The notes under the pieces were generated by a model, which saw only the letters and a list, made by a program, of their open reading frames with translations, was not told the origin of the DNA and ran no database searches. A program made the translations under genes and the position numbers. Below are positions 1-8,249 of a DNA stretch of 64,000 bases, piece after piece (positions within the stretch are counted from its first letter, which is position 1; every line of letters starts with the position of its first letter). The stretch lies in the NCBI GenBank assembly GCA_040216885.1, contig JAVJOG010000015.1:1-64000 (forward strand), given 5' to 3'. The DNA comes from Parvibaculum sp040216885. Its GTDB lineage: Bacteria > Pseudomonadota > Alphaproteobacteria > Parvibaculales > Parvibaculaceae.

Positions 1-25
1 GCTTCGCCGCATCGGCGGGCCCCTT

Positions 26-48
26 CCCTCTCCCCAGCGGGGAGAGGG
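26..48. repeat. Perfect inverted repeat in the leader region of rpoH
   Basis: Seen: a 10-bp perfect inverted repeat, CCCTCTCCCC then AGC then GGGGAGAGGG. It sits in the non-coding stretch that opens the window, with no T-run that would make it a clear terminator. Palindromes of this composition are often dispersed intergenic elements in GC-rich genomes; that it is dispersed here is inference. The rest of 49-256 holds no other gene. Confidence 0.5.
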
Positions 49-256
49 AGGGAGCCGTCGCCAGACGGCGGAAGGGTGAGGGGCCGCCGCAAGGCCGCCT
101 GACCACCCCTTTTCTCAGCTACGCCCCGCCCCCATATAAGCCCTCTTGCCGGGGGCGGCATTCGGTCACGGCAAGTTGTCCCCGGGTATCCGAGCTGTTT
201 GCTATGATATCGGCTTGGCAGAGCCGAGAGACACCGAGCGACAAAGGGGTTCGACA

Positions 257-1234
257 ATGGCCGAGGACGACGCGAAAAAGCCCGCCGGCAAGGCGCTGAA
301 GCCGGCCGCCGGCAAGACGCCGGGAAAGGCCGTGGCGCGGCTGGCCCCGGCGCCCAACCCCGAGGGCTCGCTGTCGCGCTACCTGCAGGAAATCCGCAAA
401 TTCCCGATGCTGGAGCCGCAGCAGGAATACATGCTGGCCAAGCGCTGGCGCGAGCACGAGGACGCCGAGGCCGCGCACCAGCTCGTGACCTCGCATCTGC
501 GCCTCGTCGCCAAGATCGCCATGGGCTATCGCGGCTATGGGCTCCCCATCGGCGAGGTGATTTCGGAAGGCAATGTCGGGCTGATGCAGGCGGTGAAGCG
601 CTTCGAGCCGGAGCGCGGCTTTCGCCTCGCGACCTATGCGATGTGGTGGATCCGCGCCTCGATCCAGGAATATATCCTGCGGAGCTGGTCGCTCGTGAAA
701 ATGGGCACGACGGCGGCGCAGAAGAAGCTCTTCTTCAACCTGCGCAAGGTGAAGGGCCAGATCCAGGCGATCGAGGACGGCGACCTGCGCCCCGAACAGG
801 TGAAGGAAATTTCCGAACGCCTGGGCGTCACCGAAGACGAAGTGGTGTCGATGAACCGGCGCATGTCGGGCCCGGACAATTCGCTGAACGCGCCCTTGCG
901 GCAGGACAGCGAGACCGGCGAATGGCAGGACTGGCTGGTGGACGACACCGCCGACCAGGAAGTGACGCTGGGCGAGGAACAGGAACTCGAACAGCGCCGC
1001 GAAATGCTGGCCGCCGCGATGGAAACGCTGAACGAGCGCGAGATGCACATTCTGACGGAGCGGCGGCTGAAGGACGATCCGGCGACGCTGGAAGACTTGA
1101 GCCAGGAATACGGGATTTCCCGCGAGCGCGTGCGCCAGATCGAGGTGCGCGCCTTCGAGAAGCTGCAAAAGGCGATGAAAGCCGCGATGCGCGCCGAAGC
1201 CGACGAACGCCGCGAGGCGCTGGCGGATTTCTGA
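257..1234 (+). CDS. rpoH: RNA polymerase sigma-32 factor (heat-shock sigma)
   Basis: Sigma-70 family factor that directs RNA polymerase to heat-shock promoters. The 325-residue protein has a short Ala/Lys/Pro-rich N-tail (1-38), region 2 around residues 80-150 with the MWWIRASIQEYI core-binding segment, the RpoH box QKKLFFNLR at 155-163 that separates RpoH from housekeeping sigmas, and a C-terminal region 4 helix-turn-helix ending RERVRQIEVRAFEKLQ. The ATG at 257 was preferred to upstream in-frame codons because homologues begin near the conserved SLSRYLQEI segment. An extended minus-10-like TGCTATGAT lies at 200-208, but no well-spaced minus-35 is evident. Convergent with msrA, 20 bp away. 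Confidence 0.95.
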   Translation: MAEDDAKKPAGKALKPAAGKTPGKAVARLAPAPNPEGSLSRYLQEIRKFPMLEPQQEYMLAKRWREHEDAEAAHQLVTSHLRLVAKIAMGYRGYGLPIGEVISEGNVGLMQAVKRFEPERGFRLATYAMWWIRASIQEYILRSWSLVKMGTTAAQKKLFFNLRKVKGQIQAIEDGDLRPEQVKEISERLGVTEDEVVSMNRRMSGPDNSLNAPLRQDSETGEWQDWLVDDTADQEVTLGEEQELEQRREMLAAAMETLNEREMHILTERRLKDDPATLEDLSQEYGISRERVRQIEVRAFEKLQKAMKAAMRAEADERREALADF

Positions 1235-1254
1235 TCCGCGGGCGGGACCGCCGC

Positions 1255-1902
1255 CTACGCCGTGATGCCCACCGGACAGGAAATGCCGAGGCCCCCGAGG
1301 CCGCAATAGCCGTTGGGGTTTTTGGCGAGATATTGCTGGTGATAATCCTCGGCGAAATAGAATTCCGGCGCGTCGAGGATTTCGGTGGTGATGTCGGGGA
1401 AGCCGCGCTTTTGAAGCTCGGCCGCGTAAGCCGCGCGCGACGCTTCGGCGGCCTTGCGCTGCGCGTCGGAAAACACATAAATGCCGGAGCGGTATTGCGT
1501 GCCGACATCGTTGCCCTGGCGCATGCCCTGCGTCGGATTGTGGCTCTCCCAGAAAAGTTTCAGGAGCGCTTCGAAGGAAACCTGCGTCGGGTCAAAGACG
1601 GCGAGCACGACCTCGTTGTGGCCGGTGAGGCCCGAACAAACCTCCTCATAGGTCGGGTTGGGCGTGAGACCCGCGGCGTATCCCGCCGCCGTCACCGAAA
1701 CGCCGGGCTGTTGCCAGAACTTGCGCTCGGCGCCCCAGAAACAGCCAAGGCCGAACATCGCCTTCTCGTGGCCGGCGGGGTAAGGGCCCTTCAGCGCCGC
1801 GCCATTGACGAAATGGCGGCTCGCCGTCGGGATTTCGAAGTCGCGGCCCGGCAGCGCTTCGGCCGCGGCCGGCATTTCGGTCTTCTTGCGCAGATTGAAC
1901 AT
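1255..1902 (-). CDS. msrA: Peptide-methionine (S)-S-oxide reductase MsrA
   Basis: Reduces methionine-S-sulfoxide in proteins and free methionine sulfoxide; a cytosolic oxidative-damage repair enzyme. The 215-residue product has the catalytic GCFWG motif at 53-57 (nucleophile Cys54). Further conserved segments are AGYAAG, the Y/E-rich TYEEVCSG-TGHNE block, and FWESHNPTQGMRQGNDVGTQYRS. A C-terminal GYCGLGG...CP supplies the resolving cysteines. Length is normal for the family. It is monocistronic on this strand, convergent with rpoH and separated by 78 bp from the downstream end of the DNA glycosylase gene. Confidence 0.95.
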   Translation of the reverse strand: MFNLRKKTEMPAAAEALPGRDFEIPTASRHFVNGAALKGPYPAGHEKAMFGLGCFWGAERKFWQQPGVSVTAAGYAAGLTPNPTYEEVCSGLTGHNEVVLAVFDPTQVSFEALLKLFWESHNPTQGMRQGNDVGTQYRSGIYVFSDAQRKAAEASRAAYAAELQKRGFPDITTEILDAPEFYFAEDYHQQYLAKNPNGYCGLGGLGISCPVGITA

Positions 1903-1980
1903 GGGGGCACCTCCCTTCGAGGGGCGGGAATGGGGGCAGACCTCTGATGTAGGTCAGCTTAGGCCCGCCGGAAAGGCCTG

Positions 1981-2523
1981 TCAGCCGTCACGTTCGCGCC
2001 GCCCCAGAAACGCCGCCAGTTCGGCCCACGGCGCGACCGACCAGTAGCGCGTGGCGGCGCCGGACGGCGAGGTGAGGATGAAGATTTCCGAGCGGTTATG
2101 CGGGCGTTTCTGGCGGCCGGGCGCGAGGCGGCCTGTCGGTTCGCGCAGAAAGACGCTGGCCGCCTTCTTCGAGGTGAAGGCGATGGCGCGGGGCGCGGCA
2201 CGGGCAATCGCTTTTTCGAAGCGCGGCACGTCGAATTGTTCAGGCGCGATTTCGTGGTCCATGCCGGAAGCGAGCTTCGCCATGTCGGTGAAGCCGATGC
2301 CGAGTTTGACGAGATCGGGAAACTCGTGCGGCTGGTAAAGACGCGGCGTCAACCCGACTTCGAAGAGCGTGCGCCAGAAGCGGTTGCCGGGATGCGCGTA
2401 ATAGGCGCCGACCGCCGCCGAGCGCCGCCCCGCCGCCGTGCCGACGAAAACGACATCGAGGCCGGGGACCAGAACGTCGGGCAGCTTCTCGCGGCTGATG
2501 GTTTTACGCCAGCGATTGGGCAT
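1981..2523 (-). CDS. Mismatch-specific uracil/thymine-DNA glycosylase (MUG/TDG-type, UDG superfamily)
   Basis: Base-excision repair glycosylase of the UDG superfamily, predicted to remove uracil or related bases from mismatches. In the 180-residue protein an N-terminal VVFVGTAAG segment forms the active-site loop. It is followed by the YYAHPGNRFW signature typical of MUG/TDG relatives and GIGFTDMAK. The late SPSGAA motif corresponds to the substrate-recognition loop. The ATG at 2523 opens the region homologous to the family. It begins 16 bp after thiC, so it probably shares the thiC transcript and its thiamine-dependent control; repair and thiamine synthesis have no known link, so the co-transcription may be incidental. 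The exact lesion specificity cannot be told from sequence. Confidence 0.8.
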   Translation of the reverse strand: MPNRWRKTISREKLPDVLVPGLDVVFVGTAAGRRSAAVGAYYAHPGNRFWRTLFEVGLTPRLYQPHEFPDLVKLGIGFTDMAKLASGMDHEIAPEQFDVPRFEKAIARAAPRAIAFTSKKAASVFLREPTGRLAPGRQKRPHNRSEIFILTSPSGAATRYWSVAPWAELAAFLGRRERDG

Positions 2524-2539
2524 ACGCTCGGACCGCCCC

Positions 2540-4408
2540 CTACTCCGCCGCCTTGCCGCCCAATGACTTGTTGGCCGCCTTGTTGGCGGCATCCGCCTCT
2601 TCGAGATAAATCTCGGACCCGGAGTTGCGGAACTCGCTGGCCTTTTCCGCCATGCCGCTTTCGGCGTAGTCGCGCACTTCCTGCGTGATCTTCATGGAGC
2701 AGAATTTCGGCCCGCACATCGAGCAGAAATGCGCGACCTTGTGCGCTTCCTTGGGCAGCGTCTTGTCGTGGAATTCCTTGGCGCGTTCGGGATCGAGCGC
2801 GAGGTTGAACTGGTCTTCCCAGCGGAATTCGAAACGCGCGCGGGAAAGCGCGTCGTCGCGCAACTGCGCCGCCGGGTGTCCCTTGGCGAGATCGGCGGCA
2901 TGCGCGGCGATCTTGTAGGTGATGACGCCGTCTTTCACATCCGCCCTGTCCGGCAGGCCGAGATGTTCCTTCGGCGTGACATAGCAGAGCATCGCGCAGC
3001 CGAACCAGCCGATCATCGCCGCGCCGATGCCCGACGTGATGTGGTCGTAGCCGGGTGCGATGTCGGTGGTGAGCGGCCCGAGCGTGTAGAAGGGCGCGCC
3101 GCCGCAATGCTTCAACTTCTTGTCCATGTTGACCTTGATCTTGTGCATCGGCACATGACCCGGCCCTTCGATCATGACCTGACAGCCCTTCGCCCACGCA
3201 ATCTGCGTCAACTCGCCCAGCGTTTCGAGCTCTGCGAATTGCGCTTCGTCGTTTGCATCGGCAATCGAGCCCGGACGCAATCCGTCGCCCAGCGAGAACG
3301 ACACGTCGTATTGCCGCATGATGTCGCAGATGTCTTCGAAGTGGGTGTAGAGGAAGCTTTCCTTGTGATGCGCGAGGCACCACTTCGCCATGATCGAACC
3401 GCCGCGCGAGACGATGCCGGTGACGCGCTTCGCCGTCAGCGGCACATAGGCCAGCCGCACGCCGGCATGGATGGTGAAGTAGTCGACGCCCTGCTCTGCT
3501 TGTTCAATGAGCGTGTCGCGGTATACCTCCCAGGTGAGGTCTTCGGCGACGCCGTCGACTTTTTCGAGCGCCTGATAGATCGGCACGGTGCCGATGGGGA
3601 CCGGCGAATTGCGGACGATCCATTCGCGCGTGTTGTGGATGTTGCGGCCCGTCGAGAGGTCCATGACATTGTCGGCGCCCCAGCGGATCGCCCAGACCAT
3701 CTTGTCGACTTCCTCGGCGACCGACGAGGCGACGGCCGAATTGCCGATATTGGCGTTGATCTTCACCAGGAAATTGCGGCCGATGATCATCGGTTCGAGT
3801 TCCGGGTGGTTGATGTTGGCCGGGACGATGGCGCGGCCGGCGGCGATTTCCGAACGCACGAATTCCGGCGTGATAAATTCCGGGATGTCGGCGCCGAAGC
3901 TCTCGCCTTCCGCGAGCTTGTGCGCGGCGTTGGCCAGCGCCTGCTTGCGGCCGATGTTTTCGCGCTCGGCGATATAGGCCATTTCGGCGGTGACGATGCC
4001 GGCCTTGGCGAATTCGTATTGCGTAACCGGCCGGCCGGGAAGGCCGCGGCGCGGACGGTTGGCGACCGGGAAAGCGCGGGCCAGATGTTTCTCGCCGACA
4101 TTGCCATTGTCTTCCGGCTTCACCTCGCGGCCGTCGTAAAGTTCGGTGCCGCCGCGCGCCTCGATCCACGCCTCGCGGTGGCGGACGAGGCCCTTCTCGA
4201 CGTCGATCTTCGCCGTCGGATCGGTGTAGGGGCCCGAGGTGTCGTAGACGCGGACGGGCGGCTCCTTCGCGGAGGGATGCAGCGCGATTTCGCGGAAGGG
4301 AACCTTCAGATCGGGAAAGCCCTCCGGCGCGGTGAATATCTTGGTGCTGGCGGGAAGCGGCCCGGTGGTGACATCGGGGAGTGCGTCCTTGGGAGCGTGA
4401 ATGTTCAT
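2540..4408 (-). CDS. thiC: Phosphomethylpyrimidine synthase ThiC
   Basis: Radical-SAM-type enzyme that rearranges aminoimidazole ribotide into HMP-phosphate, the pyrimidine half of thiamine. The 622-residue protein has the family N-terminal region, the long central barrel (for example MIIGRNFLVKINANIGNSAV and the GTVPIYQ segment), and the C-terminal CX2CX4C cluster motif at Cys562, Cys565 and Cys570 that binds the 4Fe-4S centre. An AGGAGAT ribosome site lies 6-12 bases before the ATG. A TPP riboswitch lies in the leader (about 4497-4599), so expression should fall when thiamine pyrophosphate is plentiful. The DNA glycosylase gene follows closely. ThiD and ThiE are encoded elsewhere in this window. 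Confidence 0.97.
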   Translation of the reverse strand: MNIHAPKDALPDVTTGPLPASTKIFTAPEGFPDLKVPFREIALHPSAKEPPVRVYDTSGPYTDPTAKIDVEKGLVRHREAWIEARGGTELYDGREVKPEDNGNVGEKHLARAFPVANRPRRGLPGRPVTQYEFAKAGIVTAEMAYIAERENIGRKQALANAAHKLAEGESFGADIPEFITPEFVRSEIAAGRAIVPANINHPELEPMIIGRNFLVKINANIGNSAVASSVAEEVDKMVWAIRWGADNVMDLSTGRNIHNTREWIVRNSPVPIGTVPIYQALEKVDGVAEDLTWEVYRDTLIEQAEQGVDYFTIHAGVRLAYVPLTAKRVTGIVSRGGSIMAKWCLAHHKESFLYTHFEDICDIMRQYDVSFSLGDGLRPGSIADANDEAQFAELETLGELTQIAWAKGCQVMIEGPGHVPMHKIKVNMDKKLKHCGGAPFYTLGPLTTDIAPGYDHITSGIGAAMIGWFGCAMLCYVTPKEHLGLPDRADVKDGVITYKIAAHAADLAKGHPAAQLRDDALSRARFEFRWEDQFNLALDPERAKEFHDKTLPKEAHKVAHFCSMCGPKFCSMKITQEVRDYAESGMAEKASEFRNSGSEIYLEEADAANKAANKSLGGKAAE

Positions 4409-4496
4409 CGTGGATCTCCTCTGCCTGCCATCGGCGCGCGCATGCGGAAATCCGGGAATTCAAGCGGAGGTGGCGGCCATATACGCGGCCAATGCC

Positions 4497-4599
4497 CGTC
4501 CCTTCGCCGGCATGACCCGGATCAGGTTCTAAGGGTTCGGCATGTGTGCGCCATCTCAGCCCAACCCCTCATTTACGCAAAACGGGTTGGACACCCCTC
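4497..4599 (-). promoter_or_regulatory. TPP riboswitch (THI element) in the thiC leader
   Basis: On the minus strand the leader reads, in order, GGGGTGTCC, an extended stem-loop, GGCTGAGAT, then CCTGATCCGGGTCATGCC and GGCGAAGGGA. These are the conserved P2, P3, J2-4 and P4/P5 elements of the thiamine-pyrophosphate aptamer. The P3 arm is lengthened relative to E. coli thiM (pairing across 4563-4590). It lies about 90 bases upstream of the thiC ATG, so ligand binding is expected to lower thiC expression. No clear terminator hairpin with a T-run separates it from the gene, which suggests control of translation start; that is inference. Confidence 0.95.
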
Positions 4600-4671
4600 G
4601 GATTGCTTCGCAGTGTGACTCTTCGGGCGTTTGAGGTAAAGGAAAAGCGGGGCCAAATCGGGAGACGCCGC

Positions 4672-5736
4672 ATGAACACCGCCGACCGCCTGACACGCCT
4701 TCTCGATATCGATCTCGCCATCATCCAGGCGCCGATGGCCGGCGCCTCGACGGCGGAACTTGCCGCCGCCGTGTCGAATGCAGGCGGTCTCGGCTCGCTC
4801 GGCACCGCGATGATGACGCCCTCCGAAGTCCGCGCACAGACCGGTGCGCTGCGGGCGCTGACCAACAAGCCGTTCAATCTCAACTTCTTCGTCCATGCCG
4901 AGCCCGACATCGCAAGTCACGACGGCGCGGCGATGCGCGGCGCGCTGAAGCCCTATTTCGACGAACGCGGCCTCGGCGAGGTGCCGGAACCCGCCTCGCC
5001 GGCACCCGCTTTCAACGACGAGATGCTGGAGCTCGTGCTGGAACTGCGGCCGCGCGTCGCGAGCTTTCATTTCGGTCTACCCGGCACGCACGCGGTGAAG
5101 GCGCTGAAGGAGGCCGGCATCGTCGTCCTCGGCAGCGCGACGACGGCGGCGGAAGCCCGCGCGCTCGAAACGGGCGGCGCCGACGCAATCGTCGCGCAGG
5201 GCCACGAGGCGGGCGGCCATCGCGGTACGTTTCTCGATCACGTCGATCTCGGGACGGTGGGCACGATGGCACTGGTGCCGCAGGTGGTGGACGCGGTGTC
5301 GGTGCCCGTGATCGCGGCCGGCGGCATCGGCGATGCGCGCGGCGTTGCCGCCGCCTTCATGCTGGGCGCGGCGGGCGTGCAGCTCGGCACGGCCTATCTC
5401 GCCTGCCCGGAAGCGGGCATCCATACCGTTCACCGCAAGGCGCTCACCGAGGCGTCGGATCATTCGACGGTCGTGACGAAACTTTTTTCGGGACGCCCGG
5501 CGCGCGCCATCCGCAACCGCCTGACCGAAGAGCTTCATTCCCTCGAAGCGCTGACAGCCCCCTTCCCGGCGCAACGCGCACTCGTCGCGCCGCTTGCCCG
5601 CGTCAGCGCGAAGGAGAACCGCGCCGAATTCATGCCGCTCTGGTCGGGACAGGCGGCGGCGCTGTCGAAGCCGGAACCGGCGGCGGAAAAGACGCTGCGG
5701 CTGATCCGCGAGGCGGAAAAACTGATGGGACGGTGA
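4672..5736 (+). CDS. Nitronate monooxygenase (class I NMO, FMN TIM barrel)
   Basis: FMN-dependent enzyme of the nitronate monooxygenase / 2-nitropropane dioxygenase family, which oxidises toxic nitronates such as propionate-3-nitronate. In the 354-residue product the class I motifs appear in order: QAPMAG at 19-24, SFHFGLPG at 131-138, GHEAGGHRG at 177-185 with the presumed catalytic histidine, and AAGGIGD at 215-221 for FMN phosphate binding. The ATG at 4672 sits a few bases after a GGGAGACGCC ribosome site. FabK-type enoyl reductases share the fold and remain a weaker alternative. It is transcribed divergently from thiC, with about 70 bp between the riboswitch and the start codon. Confidence 0.85.
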   Translation: MNTADRLTRLLDIDLAIIQAPMAGASTAELAAAVSNAGGLGSLGTAMMTPSEVRAQTGALRALTNKPFNLNFFVHAEPDIASHDGAAMRGALKPYFDERGLGEVPEPASPAPAFNDEMLELVLELRPRVASFHFGLPGTHAVKALKEAGIVVLGSATTAAEARALETGGADAIVAQGHEAGGHRGTFLDHVDLGTVGTMALVPQVVDAVSVPVIAAGGIGDARGVAAAFMLGAAGVQLGTAYLACPEAGIHTVHRKALTEASDHSTVVTKLFSGRPARAIRNRLTEELHSLEALTAPFPAQRALVAPLARVSAKENRAEFMPLWSGQAAALSKPEPAAEKTLRLIREAEKLMGR

Positions 5737-5803
5737 GGAACGCTGCATTCGGTCGCCCGCGGGCGTATGATCGGGATCGAAACGGGACAAGGGGAAAAAG
5801 CCG

Positions 5804-6220
5804 ATGACCGTCGAAATCGCCATGCTGTTCTGGGCGTCCGTGCTCGGGATCGTGCAGGTGGGGCTGCAAAGCCTCTCCTTCAAGAAACAGGCCGGCAACG
5901 CCTATACGGTGGGCCCGCGCGACGAACCGCTGCCGCCGGCCGGCTTCGCGGGCCGCATGGAGCGGGCGCTCCGCAATTTCCTCGAAACCTTCCCGATTTT
6001 CGCGGCGGTGATTCTCGCCGTCTATGCGACCGAACGCACGAATCAGTGGAGCGAGATCGGCGCGCAGATTTATTTCTGGGGCCGGCTGGCCTATATCCCG
6101 GCCTATGCGTCGGGCCTGCCCTGGATCCGGACCTTCATCTGGCAGATCGCCACCATCGGCATCGTGCTCTGCATGGTGCCGCTGTTCGACCGGGCGCTCA
6201 TCACGGTACTGATGGAGTAA
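5804..6220 (+). CDS. MAPEG family membrane protein
   Basis: Small integral membrane protein of the MAPEG family (membrane-associated proteins in eicosanoid and glutathione metabolism); bacterial members are usually of unknown substrate. The 138 residues form about four hydrophobic segments (roughly 5-22, 55-75, 85-105 and 110-132), with the family FLETFPIFAA segment after the first loop and the conserved QIYFWGRLAYIP stretch. It follows the monooxygenase by 67 bp and precedes a second MAPEG gene, so the three may form one transcript. Confidence 0.8.
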   Translation: MTVEIAMLFWASVLGIVQVGLQSLSFKKQAGNAYTVGPRDEPLPPAGFAGRMERALRNFLETFPIFAAVILAVYATERTNQWSEIGAQIYFWGRLAYIPAYASGLPWIRTFIWQIATIGIVLCMVPLFDRALITVLME

Positions 6221-6307
6221 TCTCCCGAAACAGGCGTCTCGCCCCGACTCACTTTCATCGTTAGGATTCGCCCCGGTGGCAACACAACCAACCGGGGGAG
6301 GAAACCC

Positions 6308-6709
6308 ATGACGGTGGAACTCTGGTCGCTCGTATGGGGCGGCGCGCTTCTGTTCATTCTGATTACGCTTTCGGCCAACGCCAATGTGTCGGCGATGGGG
6401 ATGCCCTGGGGCATCGGCAATCGCGACCAGCCCGCGACGACGACGGGCTGGGGCGCACGGGCGCGCCGCGCCTACATCAATCACCTCGAAAACCTGCTGA
6501 TCTATGCCTGCTTCGCGGTGCCCGCGCATCTGGCCGGCATCAGCACCGAGCTGACGGTGCTCGGCGCGCAAATCTTCCTGATCGCCCGCATCGCCTATGC
6601 GATCATCTATGTCGCGGGATGGACGATGCTGGGCATCCGCACCATCGCCTGGGCAGCCGGCGTGGTCGGCTACGCGATGGTCTTCATCGCGCTGTTGATG
6701 AACGCCTGA
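6308..6709 (+). CDS. MAPEG family membrane protein, second tandem copy
   Basis: A 133-residue membrane protein with the same four-helix layout as the gene just upstream: HLENLLIYACFAVPA matches FLETFPIFAAVI, and GAQIFLIARIAYAIIYVAG matches GAQIYFWGRLAYIPAYASG. The two therefore look like diverged tandem paralogues. A good ribosome site (GGGGGAGGAAACCC) precedes the ATG at 6308. A strong bidirectional terminator follows. No catalytic role can be assigned from sequence. Confidence 0.8.
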   Translation: MTVELWSLVWGGALLFILITLSANANVSAMGMPWGIGNRDQPATTTGWGARARRAYINHLENLLIYACFAVPAHLAGISTELTVLGAQIFLIARIAYAIIYVAGWTMLGIRTIAWAAGVVGYAMVFIALLMNA

Positions 6710-6730
6710 CGCACCCTACACGGACAAAAG

Positions 6731-6765
6731 AAGGGCGCCGGATTTCTCCCGGCGCCCTTTTTGTT
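6731..6765. terminator. Bidirectional intrinsic terminator between MAPEG and purA
   Basis: Seen: AAGGGCGCCGG then an 8-base loop then CCGGCGCCC followed by TTTTTG on the plus strand; on the minus strand the A-rich left flank gives a weaker T-run. It separates the convergent MAPEG and purA genes and likely serves both. Confidence 0.85.
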
Positions 6766-6778
6766 TGCGCAAGCACGC

Positions 6779-8071
6779 TCAATCCGCGAAGGGATCGGTC
6801 ATCAGGATCGTGTCTTCGCGGTCGGGCGAGGTGGAGAGCAATGCCACCGGCGCCTCGATCAACTCCTCGACGTAACGCACATATTTGACTGCCGCCGCGG
6901 GGAGTTGCGCCCATGAGCGCGCGCCTTGCGTGCTCTCGCTCCAGCCTTCGAGCGTCTCGTAGATAGGCGTGACCTTCGCCTGCGCGTCCATGCCGGCCGG
7001 CAGATGATCGATGCGCTTGCCGCCGATTTCATAGGCCGTGCAGACTTTCAACTCGTCGAAACCGTCCAGCACGTCGAGCTTCGTGAGCGCAATGCCGGTG
7101 ATGCCGCCGGTCTTGATCGCCTGACGCACCATGACGGCGTCGAACCAGCCGCAGCGGCGCTTGCGCCCCGTCACGGTGCCGAACTCGTGGCCGCGCTCGC
7201 CGAGACGCTGGCCCACGGCGTCGGTCAGTTCGGTCGGGAACGGGCCTTCGCCGACGCGCGTCGTATAGGCCTTGGTGATACCGAGCACATAGCCGATGGC
7301 GCCGGGACCGACGCCGGCGCCGCCGGCCGCCTGGCCCGCGACCGTGTTGGACGAGGTGACAAAGGGATAGGTGCCGTGGTCGACATCGAGCATGGTGCCT
7401 TGCGCGCCCTCGAAGAGAATGCGCTGGCCCCGGCGCTTCGCCTCGTCGAGAACGCGCCAGACCGGCGCGACGAAAGGCAGCACGCGCGGCGCGATTTCCT
7501 TCAGCGCGGCAACAATGGGTTCGACCGCGAGTTCGTCGAGCCGGTTGCCGCGGCGCAGCGCGTTGTGATGCGCGAGCAGACCCTCGACCTTGATGGGGAG
7601 CGTCGCCGGATCGGCAAGGTCGATGACGCGGATGGCGCGGCGGCCGGCCTTGTCTTCATAGGCAGGCCCGATGCCGCGCTTGGTGGTGCCGATCTTGACG
7701 CCCGAGTTCGAGCCTTCGCGCATCTCGTCGAGTTCGCGGTGGACGGGCAGGATCAGCACGGCGTTCTCGGCGATCTTCAGATTGTCGGGCGTGACGAGGA
7801 CGCCCTTCGAGGCGATCTCGTCGACTTCCTTCGCGAAGGCCCAGGGATCGAGCACGACGCCATTGCCGAGGATCGAGAGCTTGCCCTTGCGCACGATGCC
7901 CGACGGCAGCAGCGAGAGCTTGTAGGTGACGCCGTCGATGACGAGCGTATGGCCGGCATTGTGGCCACCCTGAAAGCGCACCACCACATCGGCGCGCTCC
8001 GACAGCCAGTCCACGATCTTGCCCTTGCCCTCGTCCCCCCACTGGGAGCCGACAACCGCCACATTTGCCAT
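6779..8071 (-). CDS. purA: Adenylosuccinate synthetase
   Basis: Catalyses GTP-dependent condensation of IMP with aspartate to adenylosuccinate, the first committed step to AMP. The 430-residue protein starts MANVAVVGSQWGDEGKGKIVD with the GDEGKGK GTP-binding loop. The GGHNAGHT segment, the EGAQGTMLDVDHGTYPFVTSSN segment (IMP site) and the TGRKRRCGWFD base-recognition region follow. Length is standard. Its 5' leader contains a strong hairpin (8141-8173) about 70 bases upstream of the ATG. Divergent from the pirin gene. Confidence 0.97.
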   Translation of the reverse strand: MANVAVVGSQWGDEGKGKIVDWLSERADVVVRFQGGHNAGHTLVIDGVTYKLSLLPSGIVRKGKLSILGNGVVLDPWAFAKEVDEIASKGVLVTPDNLKIAENAVLILPVHRELDEMREGSNSGVKIGTTKRGIGPAYEDKAGRRAIRVIDLADPATLPIKVEGLLAHHNALRRGNRLDELAVEPIVAALKEIAPRVLPFVAPVWRVLDEAKRRGQRILFEGAQGTMLDVDHGTYPFVTSSNTVAGQAAGGAGVGPGAIGYVLGITKAYTTRVGEGPFPTELTDAVGQRLGERGHEFGTVTGRKRRCGWFDAVMVRQAIKTGGITGIALTKLDVLDGFDELKVCTAYEIGGKRIDHLPAGMDAQAKVTPIYETLEGWSESTQGARSWAQLPAAAVKYVRYVEELIEAPVALLSTSPDREDTILMTDPFAD

Positions 8072-8140
8072 TTGATTCAATGCCTTAGAGAGTGGGTGCC
8101 CGGCCGGGTGCCGCCCGCTCGCGGACCCCCAGACAAGCCG

Positions 8141-8173
8141 AAAGCCCCCTTGGCCTTTCGGGCCGGGGGCTTT
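8141..8173. other. Strong hairpin between divergent purA and pirin genes
   Basis: Seen: AAAGCCCCC (8141-8149) pairs with GGGGGCTTT (8165-8173). Inside the loop a second GGCC/GGCC pair (8152-8155 with 8161-8164) extends the stem. It has terminator strength but no T-run on either strand and lies between two divergent genes, so it may be an attenuator in the purA leader or a leftover terminator. Function is unknown. Confidence 0.5.
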
Positions 8174-8249
8174 GGCATTGTCTAGCGGATCGGAAGGCGG
8201 AAGGCTAGAAAGAAAGCACACGATGATCACGAGCGGAAGGAAGTGCGGC

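Noticed and set aside
2729..4618. Long plus-strand open frame of about 629 codons opposite thiC
   Set aside because: It runs antisense to the clearly recognisable thiC, has no known domain pattern and is Arg/Asp/Gly-rich as expected for a frame shadow in high-GC DNA.
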